The notes beneath the pieces are model-generated. The model was given only the letters and a program-made list of their open reading frames with translations, made no database searches and was not told the origin of the DNA. The position numbers and the translations under genes were made by a program. From Vibrio sp. MedPE-SWchi (lineage in GTDB: Bacteria; Pseudomonadota; Gammaproteobacteria; Enterobacterales; Vibrionaceae), in NCBI GenBank assembly GCA_001874155.1, contig MPDB01000001.1:1-64000 (forward strand): DNA of 64,000 nt, in the 5' to 3' direction. How positions within the stretch are numbered: the first letter of the stretch is position 1; each line of letters starts with the position of its first letter. Below are positions 18,344 through 27,759 of the stretch, piece after piece.

Positions 18344-19372
18344 ATGAAACCAATTAAGAATAAAGATGAAAAGAACGCACTAGACATGAAGGTTGAAACT
18401 ATCACTTCGTCTGGGCTCCATAAGCGTAATAAACATCATGGCCGTTATGGTTTTGAGCAACTCGTTCGAGCGCTTCCAGAGTTAGAGCAGTGTGTAACGC
18501 TGAACCCACGTGGTGAGAAAAGCATTAACTTTTCAGATCAGAAGTCCGTTAAGTTGTTAAACAAGGCGCTGTTAGCCCATCACTATGCTGTTGAGCAATG
18601 GGATATCCCAGAAGGGTACCTTTGCCCGCCGATTCCTGGCCGAGCAGACTATATTCATCGCGCTGCCGAGCTACTAACGAAAGAGTGCAAAACGGTTAAA
18701 CACGCCATGGTTCGCGCATTGGATATCGGTGTCGGGGCGAACTGTATTTACCCAATTATTGGTGCTGTCGATTATGGTTGGCAATACGTGGCGAGCGATG
18801 TTGATAGCGTGTCGGTGGATAATGCAAATGGCATTGCGCAGTCTAACGCGGTACTCGACTCAAAAATTGAGTGTCGATTGCAAACCAACAGTCAGCAGTT
18901 TTTTAAAGGAATCATAAAGAAAGGGGAGTTTTATGACATGACGACATGTAACCCTCCTTTCCATAAATCACTGCAGGAAGCAGAGCAAGGTACGCAGAGG
19001 AAAATTCAAAATCTTCAGGCCAATAAAATTAAAAAAGGAACGCTGACGTTAGACCGTCAACAGAAATCAGCAGACTCAACGGCGCTCAATTTCGGCGGTC
19101 AAAAAGCAGAACTCTGGTGCCCTGGTGGCGAGGCAGCGTTCATAAAAAACATGGTAATTGAAAGTAAACAGTTTGCTGATCAGGTCTTATGGTTTACTAC
19201 GCTTATTTCAAAGAAAGAAAATGTTAAGTGGATACGAAAGAATCTGGAAAAAACGCAAGCATTGGAAATGAAGATTGTGGAAATGAGCCAAGGGCAAAAA
19301 GTGAGTCGCTTTGTTGCTTGGACATTTAAAACGCCATCTCAGCGCGCAAAGTGGTTAAAACTGAAGGGCTGA
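18344..19372 (+). CDS. rlmF: 23S rRNA m6A1618 methyltransferase
   Basis: A 342-residue Rossmann-fold methyltransferase with the N-terminal signature [15 protein letters not shown] (compare LHPRNRHH in E. coli RlmF), the SAM motif [16 protein letters not shown] and the catalytic NPPF (residues 203-206). It methylates N6 of A1618 in 23S rRNA. It is about 30 residues longer than the E. coli protein, mostly at the N-terminus; a downstream ATG at 18389 is an alternative start, but neither has a good ribosome binding site. Confidence 0.95.
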   Translation: MKPIKNKDEKNALDMKVETITSSGLHKRNKHHGRYGFEQLVRALPELEQCVTLNPRGEKSINFSDQKSVKLLNKALLAHHYAVEQWDIPEGYLCPPIPGRADYIHRAAELLTKECKTVKHAMVRALDIGVGANCIYPIIGAVDYGWQYVASDVDSVSVDNANGIAQSNAVLDSKIECRLQTNSQQFFKGIIKKGEFYDMTTCNPPFHKSLQEAEQGTQRKIQNLQANKIKKGTLTLDRQQKSADSTALNFGGQKAELWCPGGEAAFIKNMVIESKQFADQVLWFTTLISKKENVKWIRKNLEKTQALEMKIVEMSQGQKVSRFVAWTFKTPSQRAKWLKLKG

Positions 19373-19418
19373 GTGCCTTTTAGAGTATCGAATTTAGAAA
19401 TGAGTTACAGGGGGGATA

Positions 19419-19583
19419 ATGGAAATTGAAATCTACATGCCCTGTAACCCGGCCTGGTTTTGCGAAGCTTTGCTATGGGTTTTCTTATTTTCCGGTGTGC
19501 TAGGTGCTTTGCTTTTTATCAGGATATTAATCAAAGAGTATCGAAAAATTCAATCAACCCAAGACAAGAGTAAGCGCAAGTAA
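19419..19583 (+). CDS. Small single-span membrane protein, 54 residues
   Basis: A short frame starting MEIEIYMPCNPAWFCEA, with one hydrophobic segment (about residues 18-38, LLWVFLFSGVLGALLF) and a basic tail (KEYRK...DKSKRK). A strong ribosome binding site, AGGGGGG, stands just before the ATG. The positive-inside rule predicts an outside N-terminus and a cytoplasmic tail. It lies 46 bases after rlmF on the same strand. No family recognised. Confidence 0.65.
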   Translation: MEIEIYMPCNPAWFCEALLWVFLFSGVLGALLFIRILIKEYRKIQSTQDKSKRK

Positions 19584-19646
19584 GCTCTAGGGCAGTGGGT
19601 TCTAATGGAGTAAGTACAATAGGCGCTCTAGGTGCCTCCCACCATA

Positions 19647-20372
19647 TTAAGACCGCTGCTCGATAAGCGTGTTTAACTGCTCTTGGTAACGCTCACTCAT
19701 TACCGTATTGCCAGCTTTTGATTCTAAGTCAATGAGCAGCGAGAGTGATGCTTGATGTATTCCAAACTGCTGGTGGAAATTTAAAAGCCTGAGTCGCGCT
19801 TGGGTGAATTGATCGCGTTCTATCTCCAACTTTGCTAGTTGTAATAGTGAGCGAGTTCTATTCGGGTCATGATCGAGAGTTCGCTTGAAGTAGACCTCAG
19901 CGAGTCGGTCGTTTCCCGCCTTTAACGCACAAAAAGCGGCATTTTCATAGCTATCCGATGAACGGTAATAAGTTGTTTGTTTGATCGCCTGTTTAAAGTA
20001 GTGGTCGGCCTGACCAAACTCATTTTGCTTACACAAGAATGTACCGTAGTTATTCAGCACATCACCATTTTTGGGGTTTTGTCTAACCGCTAGTTGGTAC
20101 ATCTTCTTAGCCGCTTGTGGTTCACCCACGGCATCATAGTAATGCGCCATGCTGAGCTGAGTACGATAGTAATTGGGTGCATGTTTCATCGCACTCTCTA
20201 AGTTCTCACGCGCCTTTATCATATTCCCTTGCTGTAAGTACCCAAGACCTAATGCGACACGCGTTTCCGCTTTTTCTATCGATGTTGCGCTCGCAATGGG
20301 TTCCCCTCCATCAGTGACGGTGACGCAGCCAACGAGTGTGGTCAGTAATAGCGCGGACAGTGTTTGTTTCAT
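19647..20372 (-). CDS. PilW/PilF-like TPR lipoprotein
   Basis: A protein of 241 residues from the ATG at 20372, chosen because AGGAG lies 7 bases upstream and a lipoprotein signal (SALLLTTLVGC) then sits at the N-terminus; a longer frame to 20462 would bury it. Four to five TPR units fill the mature part (ALGLGYLQQGN, NYGTFLCKQNEFGQADHYF, ALKAGNDRLAEVYFKRTLDHDPN). The family stabilises the PilQ secretin of type IV pili. Canonical pilW sits with rlmN and ispG, which are absent here, so this may be a paralogue with another outer-membrane role. Confidence 0.82.
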   Translation of the reverse strand: MKQTLSALLLTTLVGCVTVTDGGEPIASATSIEKAETRVALGLGYLQQGNMIKARENLESAMKHAPNYYRTQLSMAHYYDAVGEPQAAKKMYQLAVRQNPKNGDVLNNYGTFLCKQNEFGQADHYFKQAIKQTTYYRSSDSYENAAFCALKAGNDRLAEVYFKRTLDHDPNRTRSLLQLAKLEIERDQFTQARLRLLNFHQQFGIHQASLSLLIDLESKAGNTVMSERYQEQLNTLIEQRS

Positions 20373-20464
20373 TGAGTGCTCCTTGTTAGCAAGCACATCA
20401 TATTCAGAATCAGCAATGGATAAAAATGTGACAAATGACAATGCGACCAAGTTAGCAATCAAAT

Positions 20465-20492
20465 AAAAACGACCACTTAAGTGACCGTTTTT
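20465..20492 (-). terminator. Probable terminator of metA
   Basis: Inverted repeat AAAAACG-N2-CACTTAAGTG-N2-CGTTTTT with two internal mismatches and A/T tails on both sides. It lies 30 bases after the metA stop and before the PilW-like gene. Confidence 0.6.
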
Positions 20493-20522
20493 ATTACGTT
20501 TTATTTACTAATTAGTTATTAA

Positions 20523-21464
20523 CTAATCGTCTTTCGTGAAGTGGTCTTCACTAAAATGATCCAAGTCGTATGGCGTTTGTTGATAAACGCAGTAGTTTAG
20601 CCAGTTTGAAAAGAGCAGGTGTCCGTGGCTTCTCCAACTCGCACAAGGCTTGTTGTCTGCATTATTATTTGGGTAATAATTGATTGGCATTGCCGGTTCC
20701 ATTCCTTCGCCAAGGTCTCGAATGTACTCGTTATGCAGTGTGTGAGCATCGTACTCTGGGTGACCAGTAACAAAGACGTTACGCTTATCTTTGGTTGATG
20801 CTAAATATACCCCTGCGATGTCTGAAGTCGCGAGAATATCTAAGTCGGTATGCTCTTCTAAAAACTCTGGCGAGAAGTCAGCAAATCGAGAATGTGGCGC
20901 TAGGAAGGTGTCGTCAAAACCACGCAGTACAGGGTGGTACGGCTGATGAATTTCATGGTGATATACCCCAGAAAGCTTCTCTTTACGCGTTCGTTTTGGA
21001 AGATCATAGAGAAGTTTCAAACCAGCTTGCGCAGCCCAACATACGTATAACGTTGAAGTAACGTGACTTTTTGCCCAGTTCATAATGGTTTTGAGATGAT
21101 CCCAATAAATCACATCTTCAAATTGCACCAAACCTAGCGGGGCGCCAGTGATGATCAGACCATCAAAGTTTCTATTTTTCACCATTTCGAATTGGCGATA
21201 AAAATTGTCTAGATGCTCGGTTGGCGTATTTTTGCTTGGGCGATCATCAATACGAAGCAGTTCGACATCGACTTGAAGCGGGCTATTGGAAAGTAAGCGT
21301 AGAAATTGAGTTTCTGTCTCAATTTTCTTTGGCATAAGATTTAAGATCAATACCTTAAGCGGACGAATCTCCTGAGTAGAAGCGCGAGATTCAGGCATGA
21401 TAAAGATGTTTTCTTCGCGTAAAACATCGGATGCGGGTAGTTGATCGGGGATCTTAATTGGCAC
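20523..21464 (-). CDS. metA: Homoserine O-succinyltransferase
   Basis: A 313-residue enzyme of methionine biosynthesis that acylates homoserine. It has the N-terminal [21 protein letters not shown], the catalytic Cys in YVCWAAQAG, the oxyanion-region LPKR and the catalytic His/Glu segment [10 protein letters not shown]. Length and motifs are standard for MetA. A perfect MetJ half-site lies 28 bases upstream. The gene is monocistronic with a hairpin behind it. Confidence 0.97.
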   Translation of the reverse strand: MPIKIPDQLPASDVLREENIFIMPESRASTQEIRPLKVLILNLMPKKIETETQFLRLLSNSPLQVDVELLRIDDRPSKNTPTEHLDNFYRQFEMVKNRNFDGLIITGAPLGLVQFEDVIYWDHLKTIMNWAKSHVTSTLYVCWAAQAGLKLLYDLPKRTRKEKLSGVYHHEIHQPYHPVLRGFDDTFLAPHSRFADFSPEFLEEHTDLDILATSDIAGVYLASTKDKRNVFVTGHPEYDAHTLHNEYIRDLGEGMEPAMPINYYPNNNADNKPCASWRSHGHLLFSNWLNYCVYQQTPYDLDHFSEDHFTKDD

Positions 21465-21491
21465 AGCTTTTCTCCCTAAGCTATTATTTTT

Positions 21492-21507
21492 AGACGTCTA
21501 TACATCC
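21492..21507 (-). promoter_or_regulatory. MetJ operator (Met box)
   Basis: AGACGTCT at 21492-21499 is the exact 8-base Met box consensus, followed by a weaker tandem unit ATACATCC. MetJ-SAM binds adjacent boxes to repress met genes. It lies directly upstream of metA. Confidence 0.85.
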
Positions 21508-21596
21508 AAACTTAACGCAATAATAATGAGATGTCGATAGCAAAATGAATCTAAATTACGTTACTATGTCACCTTCTAGTTTACGAACAAACGGCT

Positions 21597-21989
21597 ATGT
21601 CTCAAACACTCACCCTAATTCGCGGGCTACCTGGCTCTGGTAAATCAACGTTGGCTCGCTCGATGGGGTGCCCTCATTTCGAAGCCGATATGTACTTTGT
21701 CAATGAACGTGGTGAGTATTGCTATGATGTTAGCCGAATTGGTGATGCCCACGATTGGTGTTACCAACAAGTGGAACAGTGTTTAGCAAATGGAGAGAGT
21801 GTGGCTGTCTCAAATACATTTGTATGTCGGTGGGAAATACAGCCTTACGACAAACTCGCCAAGAAATATGCCTGTAAATTCGATGTTGTTGAGTGTTCAG
21901 GTGACTACGGCAACATTCATGGTGTCGATAGGAAAATAATTAATAAAATGAAAAAACGGTGGCAACAATGGCCAAAAGAACACCAGTAA
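21597..21989 (+). CDS. P-loop kinase-like ATPase
   Basis: A 130-residue protein with a Walker A motif GLPGSGKST (residues 10-18) near the N-terminus, then an acidic segment FEADMYF and VAVSNTFV. It resembles small AAA_33/polynucleotide-kinase-like proteins that phosphorylate nucleic acids or small molecules. The substrate is unknown. It overlaps the next gene by 22 bases, suggesting translational coupling. Its start lacks a strong ribosome binding site. Confidence 0.75.
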   Translation: MSQTLTLIRGLPGSGKSTLARSMGCPHFEADMYFVNERGEYCYDVSRIGDAHDWCYQQVEQCLANGESVAVSNTFVCRWEIQPYDKLAKKYACKFDVVECSGDYGNIHGVDRKIINKMKKRWQQWPKEHQ

Positions 21990-22408
21990 TCGACATTTCT
22001 TCCTACGGTATCTACACCGCTTGGGATTCACGATCGAAAGACCTTCCAAAAATTCAAGAGTTTACGACCAGTGTGCCCGCTGAAATCGACATTGAATTTG
22101 GTTTTATCTTTAATATCAAAAAAGCGAAAGGAGAGAAGTTCTCATTTTGCATCGATCACCCTGGTATTCTCAGTAAAAAGGGAGAGGTACTAGAGCCGTT
22201 TACTGGAGAAGAGTACGTAAACAGTAACGATTTTGATTTTTACCTAGGCGATACGATTCAGTTATTGATGCCAAACGGTGAAAGCTTTGAGTCTAACTTA
22301 GGCCCTTGGCGAATGTCGGTAGTATTGGGTGGTAAAACCGTGGCTGAAAAAACCTTTCATGTTTACGCCAAGGATGAAAATCAGTTCTGGAAAGATCGCG
22401 GCTTTTAG
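21968..22408 (+). CDS. DUF3859-type hypothetical protein
   Basis: A protein of 146 residues from the ATG at 21968; a GTG at 21959 is also in frame. It has a beta-rich pattern (VIDISSYGIY, IDIEFGFIFNIKKAKG, GPWRMSVVLGGKTVAEKTFHVY) like the family annotated DUF3859, cytoplasmic and of unknown function. It overlaps the P-loop gene and probably shares its transcript. Family name from memory; moderate certainty. Confidence 0.7.
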   Translation: MAKRTPVIDISSYGIYTAWDSRSKDLPKIQEFTTSVPAEIDIEFGFIFNIKKAKGEKFSFCIDHPGILSKKGEVLEPFTGEEYVNSNDFDFYLGDTIQLLMPNGESFESNLGPWRMSVVLGGKTVAEKTFHVYAKDENQFWKDRGF

Positions 22409-22430
22409 ATTGGTATTGGTGAGTGTGACT

Positions 22431-22490
22431 TTAGATGCTCTCTGGTTACTTTAGATGCTCTCTGGTTACTTTAGATGCTCTCTGGTTACT
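22431..22490. repeat. Three perfect 20-base tandem repeats
   Basis: TTAGATGCTCTCTGGTTACT occurs three times without interruption or mismatch. The array begins 22 bases after the DUF3859-type stop and abuts the stop codon of the EAL gene on the other strand. Copies are too short and lack spacers, so it is not a CRISPR array. Confidence 0.97.
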
Positions 22491-24005
22491 CTAAATCATC
22501 TCATTTTCTCTGAATAGCTGCTTTAACTCCACAAGGGGAAGCGGCTTAGAGTAATAGAAACCTTGTAACACGGGTACATTCTTCTCTATCAGGTAGTTGG
22601 CTTGATGCTTAGTTTCTACACCTTCAGCAACAATGGTCACCCCCAATCGACTTCCCAGATCAATGATCGTATTCAGTACGGGTGCGCTCACAGATTCAAT
22701 ACCGATGGCATCGATAAAACATTTATCCACTTTAAGATAATCGAAGTTGATTGACTGCAGGACCGACAACGATGTGTGTCCAGTGCCAAAGTCGTCAATG
22801 GATATCTTTATGCCCTTATTTCTGAGCTGCTTAATGGTTTCCCTGCCTGTCTGATCAAGCATCTGACGCTCTGTAACCTCAATCGTGAGCACATAGCCAA
22901 TGTCGAGAAAACGCTTTCTATACTCTTCGAGAGAATCAATACACTTACGTTGGTGCAAGTAGCTAGGGGGCACATTGATCCCGAGATGGATAGTATTGGT
23001 GCTCTGACATTCAGATAAATCTTTAAGTGCATCTTCTATGACATAGTCAGTGATTTTATTGACAAGGTTTTGTTGTTCCGCGATTGGAATGAAGACATCA
23101 GGGCGAATAAAACCGAGCTTAGGGTGGTTCCATCGAATCAAGGCTTCTATCCCGTTAATTGTCCCATCTTGAGAGTTAATTAAAGGTTGGTAGCAAAGGA
23201 AAAACTCATGTCTTTTTAGCCCTTTTTTAAGGTCATCAACCAGCGTGAGCCGCTTACGAAATCGTTGAATCGACAAAACCAAAATTGAGCAAACTAGCAT
23301 GGCAACAGCTATTCCACGTATTCCTGCGTATAACAATTGATTTGTAACGTATGAAGCGTTTGCCTCAACAAGAATCGTAAAATTGTAATTGTCTGATGGT
23401 GCGAAGGCATGCGTTCGCTCCGGGGTAAAGTCGTTGTTGTAAGGGTATACTTTGTCGTTGATTTTGAATGCTACTGAGCTCGCTTTACTGTTGGCAATCG
23501 TATTGAATTTTTCAAACAGTTGGCTGGTGTTGGCGATAGCGAAAATACCGGAATGCAGCTCACCAGATAATGTATTAATGATGAAAAGTGTTCGTTGCGC
23601 TGCGTCGTAGTTAATATCGATCAGGTAAGCGCCGTCTCTGCTGCCTTCCGGTCTAAGAAAGGGGGTGAGATCGATCTCAATAACGCCTCTTTTAGAAGAG
23701 CAAACAGCAATGCCGTCTTTTACAAGAATGATCTCTCTTGAGGTATTCTCATACATAAACTCCTCTTGTAAATCCTCACATCCATTATAGTCGTGAAGAA
23801 TGGCGAGGTTATCCTCGTGCAAGCCGGCGATTTTATCTTCTAGCAGACGTTGATAGGCCTTTGCGTTGTCGTCCATTTCATGCTGAATAGAGCCTAATGT
23901 TAAAGCGATGAAAATAGACAAAATAATGGCGAGTGGAATTGCAATTACTACAAAGAAATATTTTAACGGCGTTGAAATGACTGAGGATGATGAGCTGTTT
24001 GCCAT
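22491..24005 (-). CDS. CSS-motif EAL-domain c-di-GMP phosphodiesterase
   Basis: A protein of 504 residues from the ATG at 24005 (a longer frame opens at a TTG at 24062). An N-terminal membrane helix, a periplasmic CSS-type domain (with a CEDL cysteine and a later VCSS motif) and a second helix near residue 240 are followed by a complete EAL domain: IEALIRWNHP near 290, a downstream D/E metal set, IDDFGTGHTSL, KVDKCFID and VAEGVET. It is predicted to hydrolyse cyclic di-GMP, with activity set by periplasmic thiol redox state as in E. coli CSS-PDEs. The three 20-base repeats follow its stop directly. Confidence 0.92.
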   Translation of the reverse strand: MANSSSSSVISTPLKYFFVVIAIPLAIILSIFIALTLGSIQHEMDDNAKAYQRLLEDKIAGLHEDNLAILHDYNGCEDLQEEFMYENTSREIILVKDGIAVCSSKRGVIEIDLTPFLRPEGSRDGAYLIDINYDAAQRTLFIINTLSGELHSGIFAIANTSQLFEKFNTIANSKASSVAFKINDKVYPYNNDFTPERTHAFAPSDNYNFTILVEANASYVTNQLLYAGIRGIAVAMLVCSILVLSIQRFRKRLTLVDDLKKGLKRHEFFLCYQPLINSQDGTINGIEALIRWNHPKLGFIRPDVFIPIAEQQNLVNKITDYVIEDALKDLSECQSTNTIHLGINVPPSYLHQRKCIDSLEEYRKRFLDIGYVLTIEVTERQMLDQTGRETIKQLRNKGIKISIDDFGTGHTSLSVLQSINFDYLKVDKCFIDAIGIESVSAPVLNTIIDLGSRLGVTIVAEGVETKHQANYLIEKNVPVLQGFYYSKPLPLVELKQLFRENEMI

Positions 24006-24180
24006 AACGCCTGCTACTGAAGATGATATCGAAGTTAAAGTATAGTAAGAGATATCGAACAAAATAGTAGTCAGTGGTTAATATCCTGACATGATTCTTA
24101 CTTTTGCGTTGAAGTAACCTCTCATTAATGAATTTTACAGAGATAAGCAGTATTCAATCAGCAATACGTTTACTGAAGAT

Positions 24181-24219
24181 TGTACTAAAAAAGGAGCATT
24201 GCGCTCCTTTTTTAGTACA
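24181..24219 (-). terminator. Terminator of tctCBA
   Basis: A perfect 17-base inverted repeat TGTACTAAAAAAGGAGC / GCTCCTTTTTTAGTACA around a 5-base loop. It lies 30 bases after the tctA stop and can work in both directions. Confidence 0.92.
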
Positions 24220-24248
24220 TCAACATGATTTTAAAATGTCGCTAGTTT

Positions 24249-25775
24249 CTATTGCTCCACTTTTTTTGGTTGGGCTCTCATCTTATTGAACATCTTAATC
24301 AATATAGGACTAACGAGTACCAGCGCAGCGAGAACAGTAAAGCTTAACGTAATAGGGCGTTCCCATAAGAAGCTTAATTCACCATCACTGATCATCAATG
24401 CTCTACGCAGGTTTTCTTCCATAAGCCCGCCTAGAATAAAACCGAGCAGTAATGGAGCGAGTGGGAAATTCGCGAGCCTTAAGGCGATAGCACCCATAGC
24501 GACAAGTAACATAATGAATACATCCATTGTGTTAAACGACACTAGGTAAACACCCGTAATTGAGAAGAACAAAATCATCGGCAGCAGCACTGTTCTAGGG
24601 ACCGCAAGCAGCTTAGAAATGTACGGTATCAATGGTAGGTTCAAAATCACTAGAACGATATTACCAAAGTACATAGAGATAATAACCGACCAGAATACGT
24701 CTGGGTGCTCAACGAATAAACGAGGGCCAGGTTGAATACCATAAGCAATCAAGGCACCAAGCATGATGGCCGTTGTTCCTGAACCAGGTATACCCAACGT
24801 AAGCAGTGGTACAAACGAGCCACTTGATGCCGCGTTATTTGCTGACTCAGGTGCTACAAGACCGCGAATGCTGCCTTTACCGAACTCTTCTTTCTTGTCT
24901 TTTGGTGCCAAGCTACGCTCCATACCGTAGCTTAGGAAAGCTGCAATTGTTGCACCTGCGCCAGGTAAAACACCGGTGAAAAATCCGAGAATAGAAGAAC
25001 GAATAGACACAGGCGCAACTTCTTTGAACTCTTCTTTCGTGACTTTCATGCTACCAATATCGGAAAGCTTCCTGTTTTCCTCAGCGCTGGTATCTTTCTC
25101 TGGTTTCAGGATGCCCATGAGTGTTTCACCCAAAGCAAAGGTGGCCATTGCAAGAAGTAGGAAACTGAAACCATCCATCAGGTCAGTTAACCCAAACGTG
25201 AAACGTTCAACGCCAACACCTTTGTCAATGCCGACTGTCGACAGCATTAAACCAAGTACCGTCATCATCCAAGCCTTGATTACTTGCCCTGGGCCCGCAA
25301 ATGCAGCCACGGCAGAAAGACCAAGAATCATGAGTGCAAAATAATCTGAAGATTGAAAACTCAACGAAACACTGGCTAGCGCAGGGGCTGCGATCAGCAA
25401 CATGATTGCTGACAATGTACCGCCAGTAAATGAAGAGTAGGCTGCAAGCGCGAGTGCCTTACCTGCTTGCCCCTTCTGCGCCATAGGGTAGCCGTCAAAT
25501 GCGGTCACTACGGTTGACGAACAACCCGGTGCGTTAATCAATATAGAGGACGTTGAACCGCCAAAAACCGCGCCATAGTAAACACCAGCCATTAATATAA
25601 GGCCTGATGACGGGTCTAGGCCGTAAGTGATCGGGATCATTAGAGCGATGGCGGAAATAGGCCCTAATCCAGGCAGCATTCCAATAAAAGTACCGACAAA
25701 ACAGCCAACAATCACCATCATGATGTTCATTGGCATGACTGCGGTAGAGAGTCCTTGTAAAATTCCGTCTAACAT
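24249..25775 (-). CDS. tctA: Tripartite tricarboxylate transporter, large membrane subunit
   Basis: A 508-residue TctA-family protein with about 11-12 membrane segments. The conserved stretches GMLPGLGPISAIALMIPITYGLDP and GVYYGAVFGGSTSSILINAPG near the N-terminus and the later LTLGIPGSGTTAIMLGAL are the family's signature motifs. With TctB and TctC it imports carboxylates such as citrate using an ion gradient; the substrate is not given by sequence. It starts 14 bases after tctB. Confidence 0.95.
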   Translation of the reverse strand: MLDGILQGLSTAVMPMNIMMVIVGCFVGTFIGMLPGLGPISAIALMIPITYGLDPSSGLILMAGVYYGAVFGGSTSSILINAPGCSSTVVTAFDGYPMAQKGQAGKALALAAYSSFTGGTLSAIMLLIAAPALASVSLSFQSSDYFALMILGLSAVAAFAGPGQVIKAWMMTVLGLMLSTVGIDKGVGVERFTFGLTDLMDGFSFLLLAMATFALGETLMGILKPEKDTSAEENRKLSDIGSMKVTKEEFKEVAPVSIRSSILGFFTGVLPGAGATIAAFLSYGMERSLAPKDKKEEFGKGSIRGLVAPESANNAASSGSFVPLLTLGIPGSGTTAIMLGALIAYGIQPGPRLFVEHPDVFWSVIISMYFGNIVLVILNLPLIPYISKLLAVPRTVLLPMILFFSITGVYLVSFNTMDVFIMLLVAMGAIALRLANFPLAPLLLGFILGGLMEENLRRALMISDGELSFLWERPITLSFTVLAALVLVSPILIKMFNKMRAQPKKVEQ

Positions 25776-25789
25776 AATACTTGTCCTAA

Positions 25790-26287
25790 TTACCAGATGG
25801 TGAAAATCAGGCCAGGCTCAAGATAAATATCTAGACCTTGCGTGAGTAGTAAATAAAAGGCGATGACAAACGGGAATGACGCGCCTAATAGAATAGGTTT
25901 TCTGCGTTCACCTAATATGTAAAAACCGGCGAGTAAGAACAAACTGGTGGCGATAACAAAGCCAACATAAGTAAGGCCTAGACCGTACAGTGCCATTAAA
26001 CATAAGAAGCCAATGAGAAGCTTCCAGTCAAAGTCTGATACCGCACCACTGTCTTGGTCTTTTTGCCCTGTGACTAACAGGATTAATGAAAGGCCAATAC
26101 CAGCAAATGTTAAGAGAGTAGGGAGTGTTCTCGCTGTGAAGGGTTCATATTCATCCCCTGGGAACAGAGGAATGAGCGTACTTTGGTATCCATAACAAAG
26201 GCATAGTGCCAAAAAGATGATGGCGCCGACTCTATCACGGCAGAGTAAGTTTTCTTTACTGAAAAAATTAGTTGGCGAATCCGACAT
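25790..26287 (-). CDS. tctB: Tripartite tricarboxylate transporter, small membrane subunit
   Basis: A protein of 165 residues from the ATG at 26287, with four predicted membrane segments, standard for TctB. The frame opens four codons earlier at 26299, but GGAG inside that extension is properly spaced for 26287. It lies between tctC (261 bases upstream) and tctA (14 bases downstream). Confidence 0.9.
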   Translation of the reverse strand: MSDSPTNFFSKENLLCRDRVGAIIFLALCLCYGYQSTLIPLFPGDEYEPFTARTLPTLLTFAGIGLSLILLVTGQKDQDSGAVSDFDWKLLIGFLCLMALYGLGLTYVGFVIATSLFLLAGFYILGERRKPILLGASFPFVIAFYLLLTQGLDIYLEPGLIFTIW

Positions 26288-26477
26288 ATCCAACTCCATT
26301 TGCTTGAGGAAATAAAAGGCCGTATGCGAGCGAGTTAATGAATAGCGTTAGCTAAGCTAAAGACCTAAACACTAACCAAAAGTAAGCTTATTGCTGCTAG
26401 TCAATTGGCTTACATGTCTATATACATAAACAAAGGAGTTTTGGGGTTTAACTCGTATACGGCAAAACTTGTGTATA

Positions 26478-26511
26478 AGGGCTTACACTACCTGCGGTAC
26501 GCATAAGCCCT
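26478..26511 (-). other. Hairpin between tctC and tctB
   Basis: Inverted repeat AGGGCTTA / TAAGCCCT with an 18-base loop and no T-run. It lies about 40 bases behind the tctC stop. Such intercistronic hairpins often stabilise the binding-protein message relative to the membrane genes. That role is inferred. Confidence 0.5.
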
Positions 26512-26548
26512 ATAGGGTGTTTCTAATATCTTTTAATGAGGATTGCGC

Positions 26549-27520
26549 TTACTTAAGAAAGCCAAGTTCACGCATTAGGTCGCCCATTTGTTTTTCTTGG
26601 TCTTCTAGGAAGCTATAGAAATCTTTATCTGCTTTGTAGTTATCGATCCAACCGTTACGGTCACGAACCACTTCCCACTCTGATGTTGCATACATCTTAG
26701 TTAGTGCTTTGTTCCACTCATCGATCTTTTCTTGGCTAGCGCCTGGGGCAGCAAAGAAACCACGCCAGTTAGCGAATACTGTTTCGTTTCCGTATTCAAC
26801 GAGCGTTGGAATATCAGGAGCGGCAGACAGACGCTCTGGGGCAGTAACAGCAATGATTTTAACTTGTCCAGACTTTGACATTTCGAGTACTTCGCCTAAA
26901 CCGGTCGACAATAGCTGAGTTTCACCAGAAAGGAGTGCAGCCATTGCTTTACCACCCGCATCGTATGCGATGTAGCGTACTTTTTTAGCATCGAAGCCTT
27001 CGCCTTTAAAAGCGGCCGCGACAACTAGGTGGTCCATACTGCCTCGCGCTGAACCACCCGCGATTTTCACTTTTCGTGGATTAGCTTCAAACTCTTTAAC
27101 CACGTCTTCCCATGTATTGTAAGGAGAGTCGACAGACGCAACGATAGCACCGTAGTCGGCGATGGTTGCCGCAACAGGTGTTAAGTCTCGGAAAGACTGT
27201 GGAAAGATGCCAGTTAAAGAGCGAACGACGATAGGTGTAGAGTTCACCATTAGGGTGTCTTCTTGGCGCTCTGCCGTTTCAATAAGGTGTGCGATTGCTT
27301 TACCGCCACCGCCACCTGAAAGGTTTTGGAATGATACGTTTTCAACAATGTCAGATTTTACAAGAACATCACCAGTACCGCGTGCTGTCATGTCCCAACC
27401 ACCACCTGCACCACCAGGAATGATGAAGTGGATTTTTTCCATGTCAGCGGCAAAAGCACCGAATGAAAATGAAGCTGCAATGATAGATGCTGCTAGTGTT
27501 GGTTTTAATACCTTAAGCAT
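26549..27520 (-). CDS. tctC: Tripartite tricarboxylate transporter, periplasmic binding protein
   Basis: A 323-residue protein with a signal peptide (hydrophobic core ASIIAASFSFGAFA, cleavage before ADMEK) and a Bug/TctC solute-binding fold: HFIIPGGAGGGWDMTAR, RKVKIAGGSARGSMDHL, YIAYDAGGKAMAALLSGETQLLS and PDIPTLVEYG. It delivers a carboxylate to TctAB. First gene of the operon; the two-component regulators TctDE often linked to such systems are not adjacent. Confidence 0.95.
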   Translation of the reverse strand: MLKVLKPTLAASIIAASFSFGAFAADMEKIHFIIPGGAGGGWDMTARGTGDVLVKSDIVENVSFQNLSGGGGGKAIAHLIETAERQEDTLMVNSTPIVVRSLTGIFPQSFRDLTPVAATIADYGAIVASVDSPYNTWEDVVKEFEANPRKVKIAGGSARGSMDHLVVAAAFKGEGFDAKKVRYIAYDAGGKAMAALLSGETQLLSTGLGEVLEMSKSGQVKIIAVTAPERLSAAPDIPTLVEYGNETVFANWRGFFAAPGASQEKIDEWNKALTKMYATSEWEVVRDRNGWIDNYKADKDFYSFLEDQEKQMGDLMRELGFLK

Positions 27521-27759
27521 GTTTCACGTTCCTTATGTAGGTGCACAATCAAATAGATATGTGCTTATCGTTATGTTTTTCTACATGGTTAGGAGGAATA
27601 ACAATGTAGATGCGATTAAGGTTACGTGTATGTTAATTTTTTGTCTTTAATGTGTGGATAAAAAGAATATTGGTCATTACGCGAGTTTTGTTCATAAAGT
27701 TCACGCGCAGTTGTGTTGATGATGAAGCGAAGTGCGGGAGGGGTGAAATATAAATAGAA

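Noticed and set aside
22431-22490. CRISPR-like array
   Set aside because: The 20-base units are directly joined with no spacers, and there are no cas genes.
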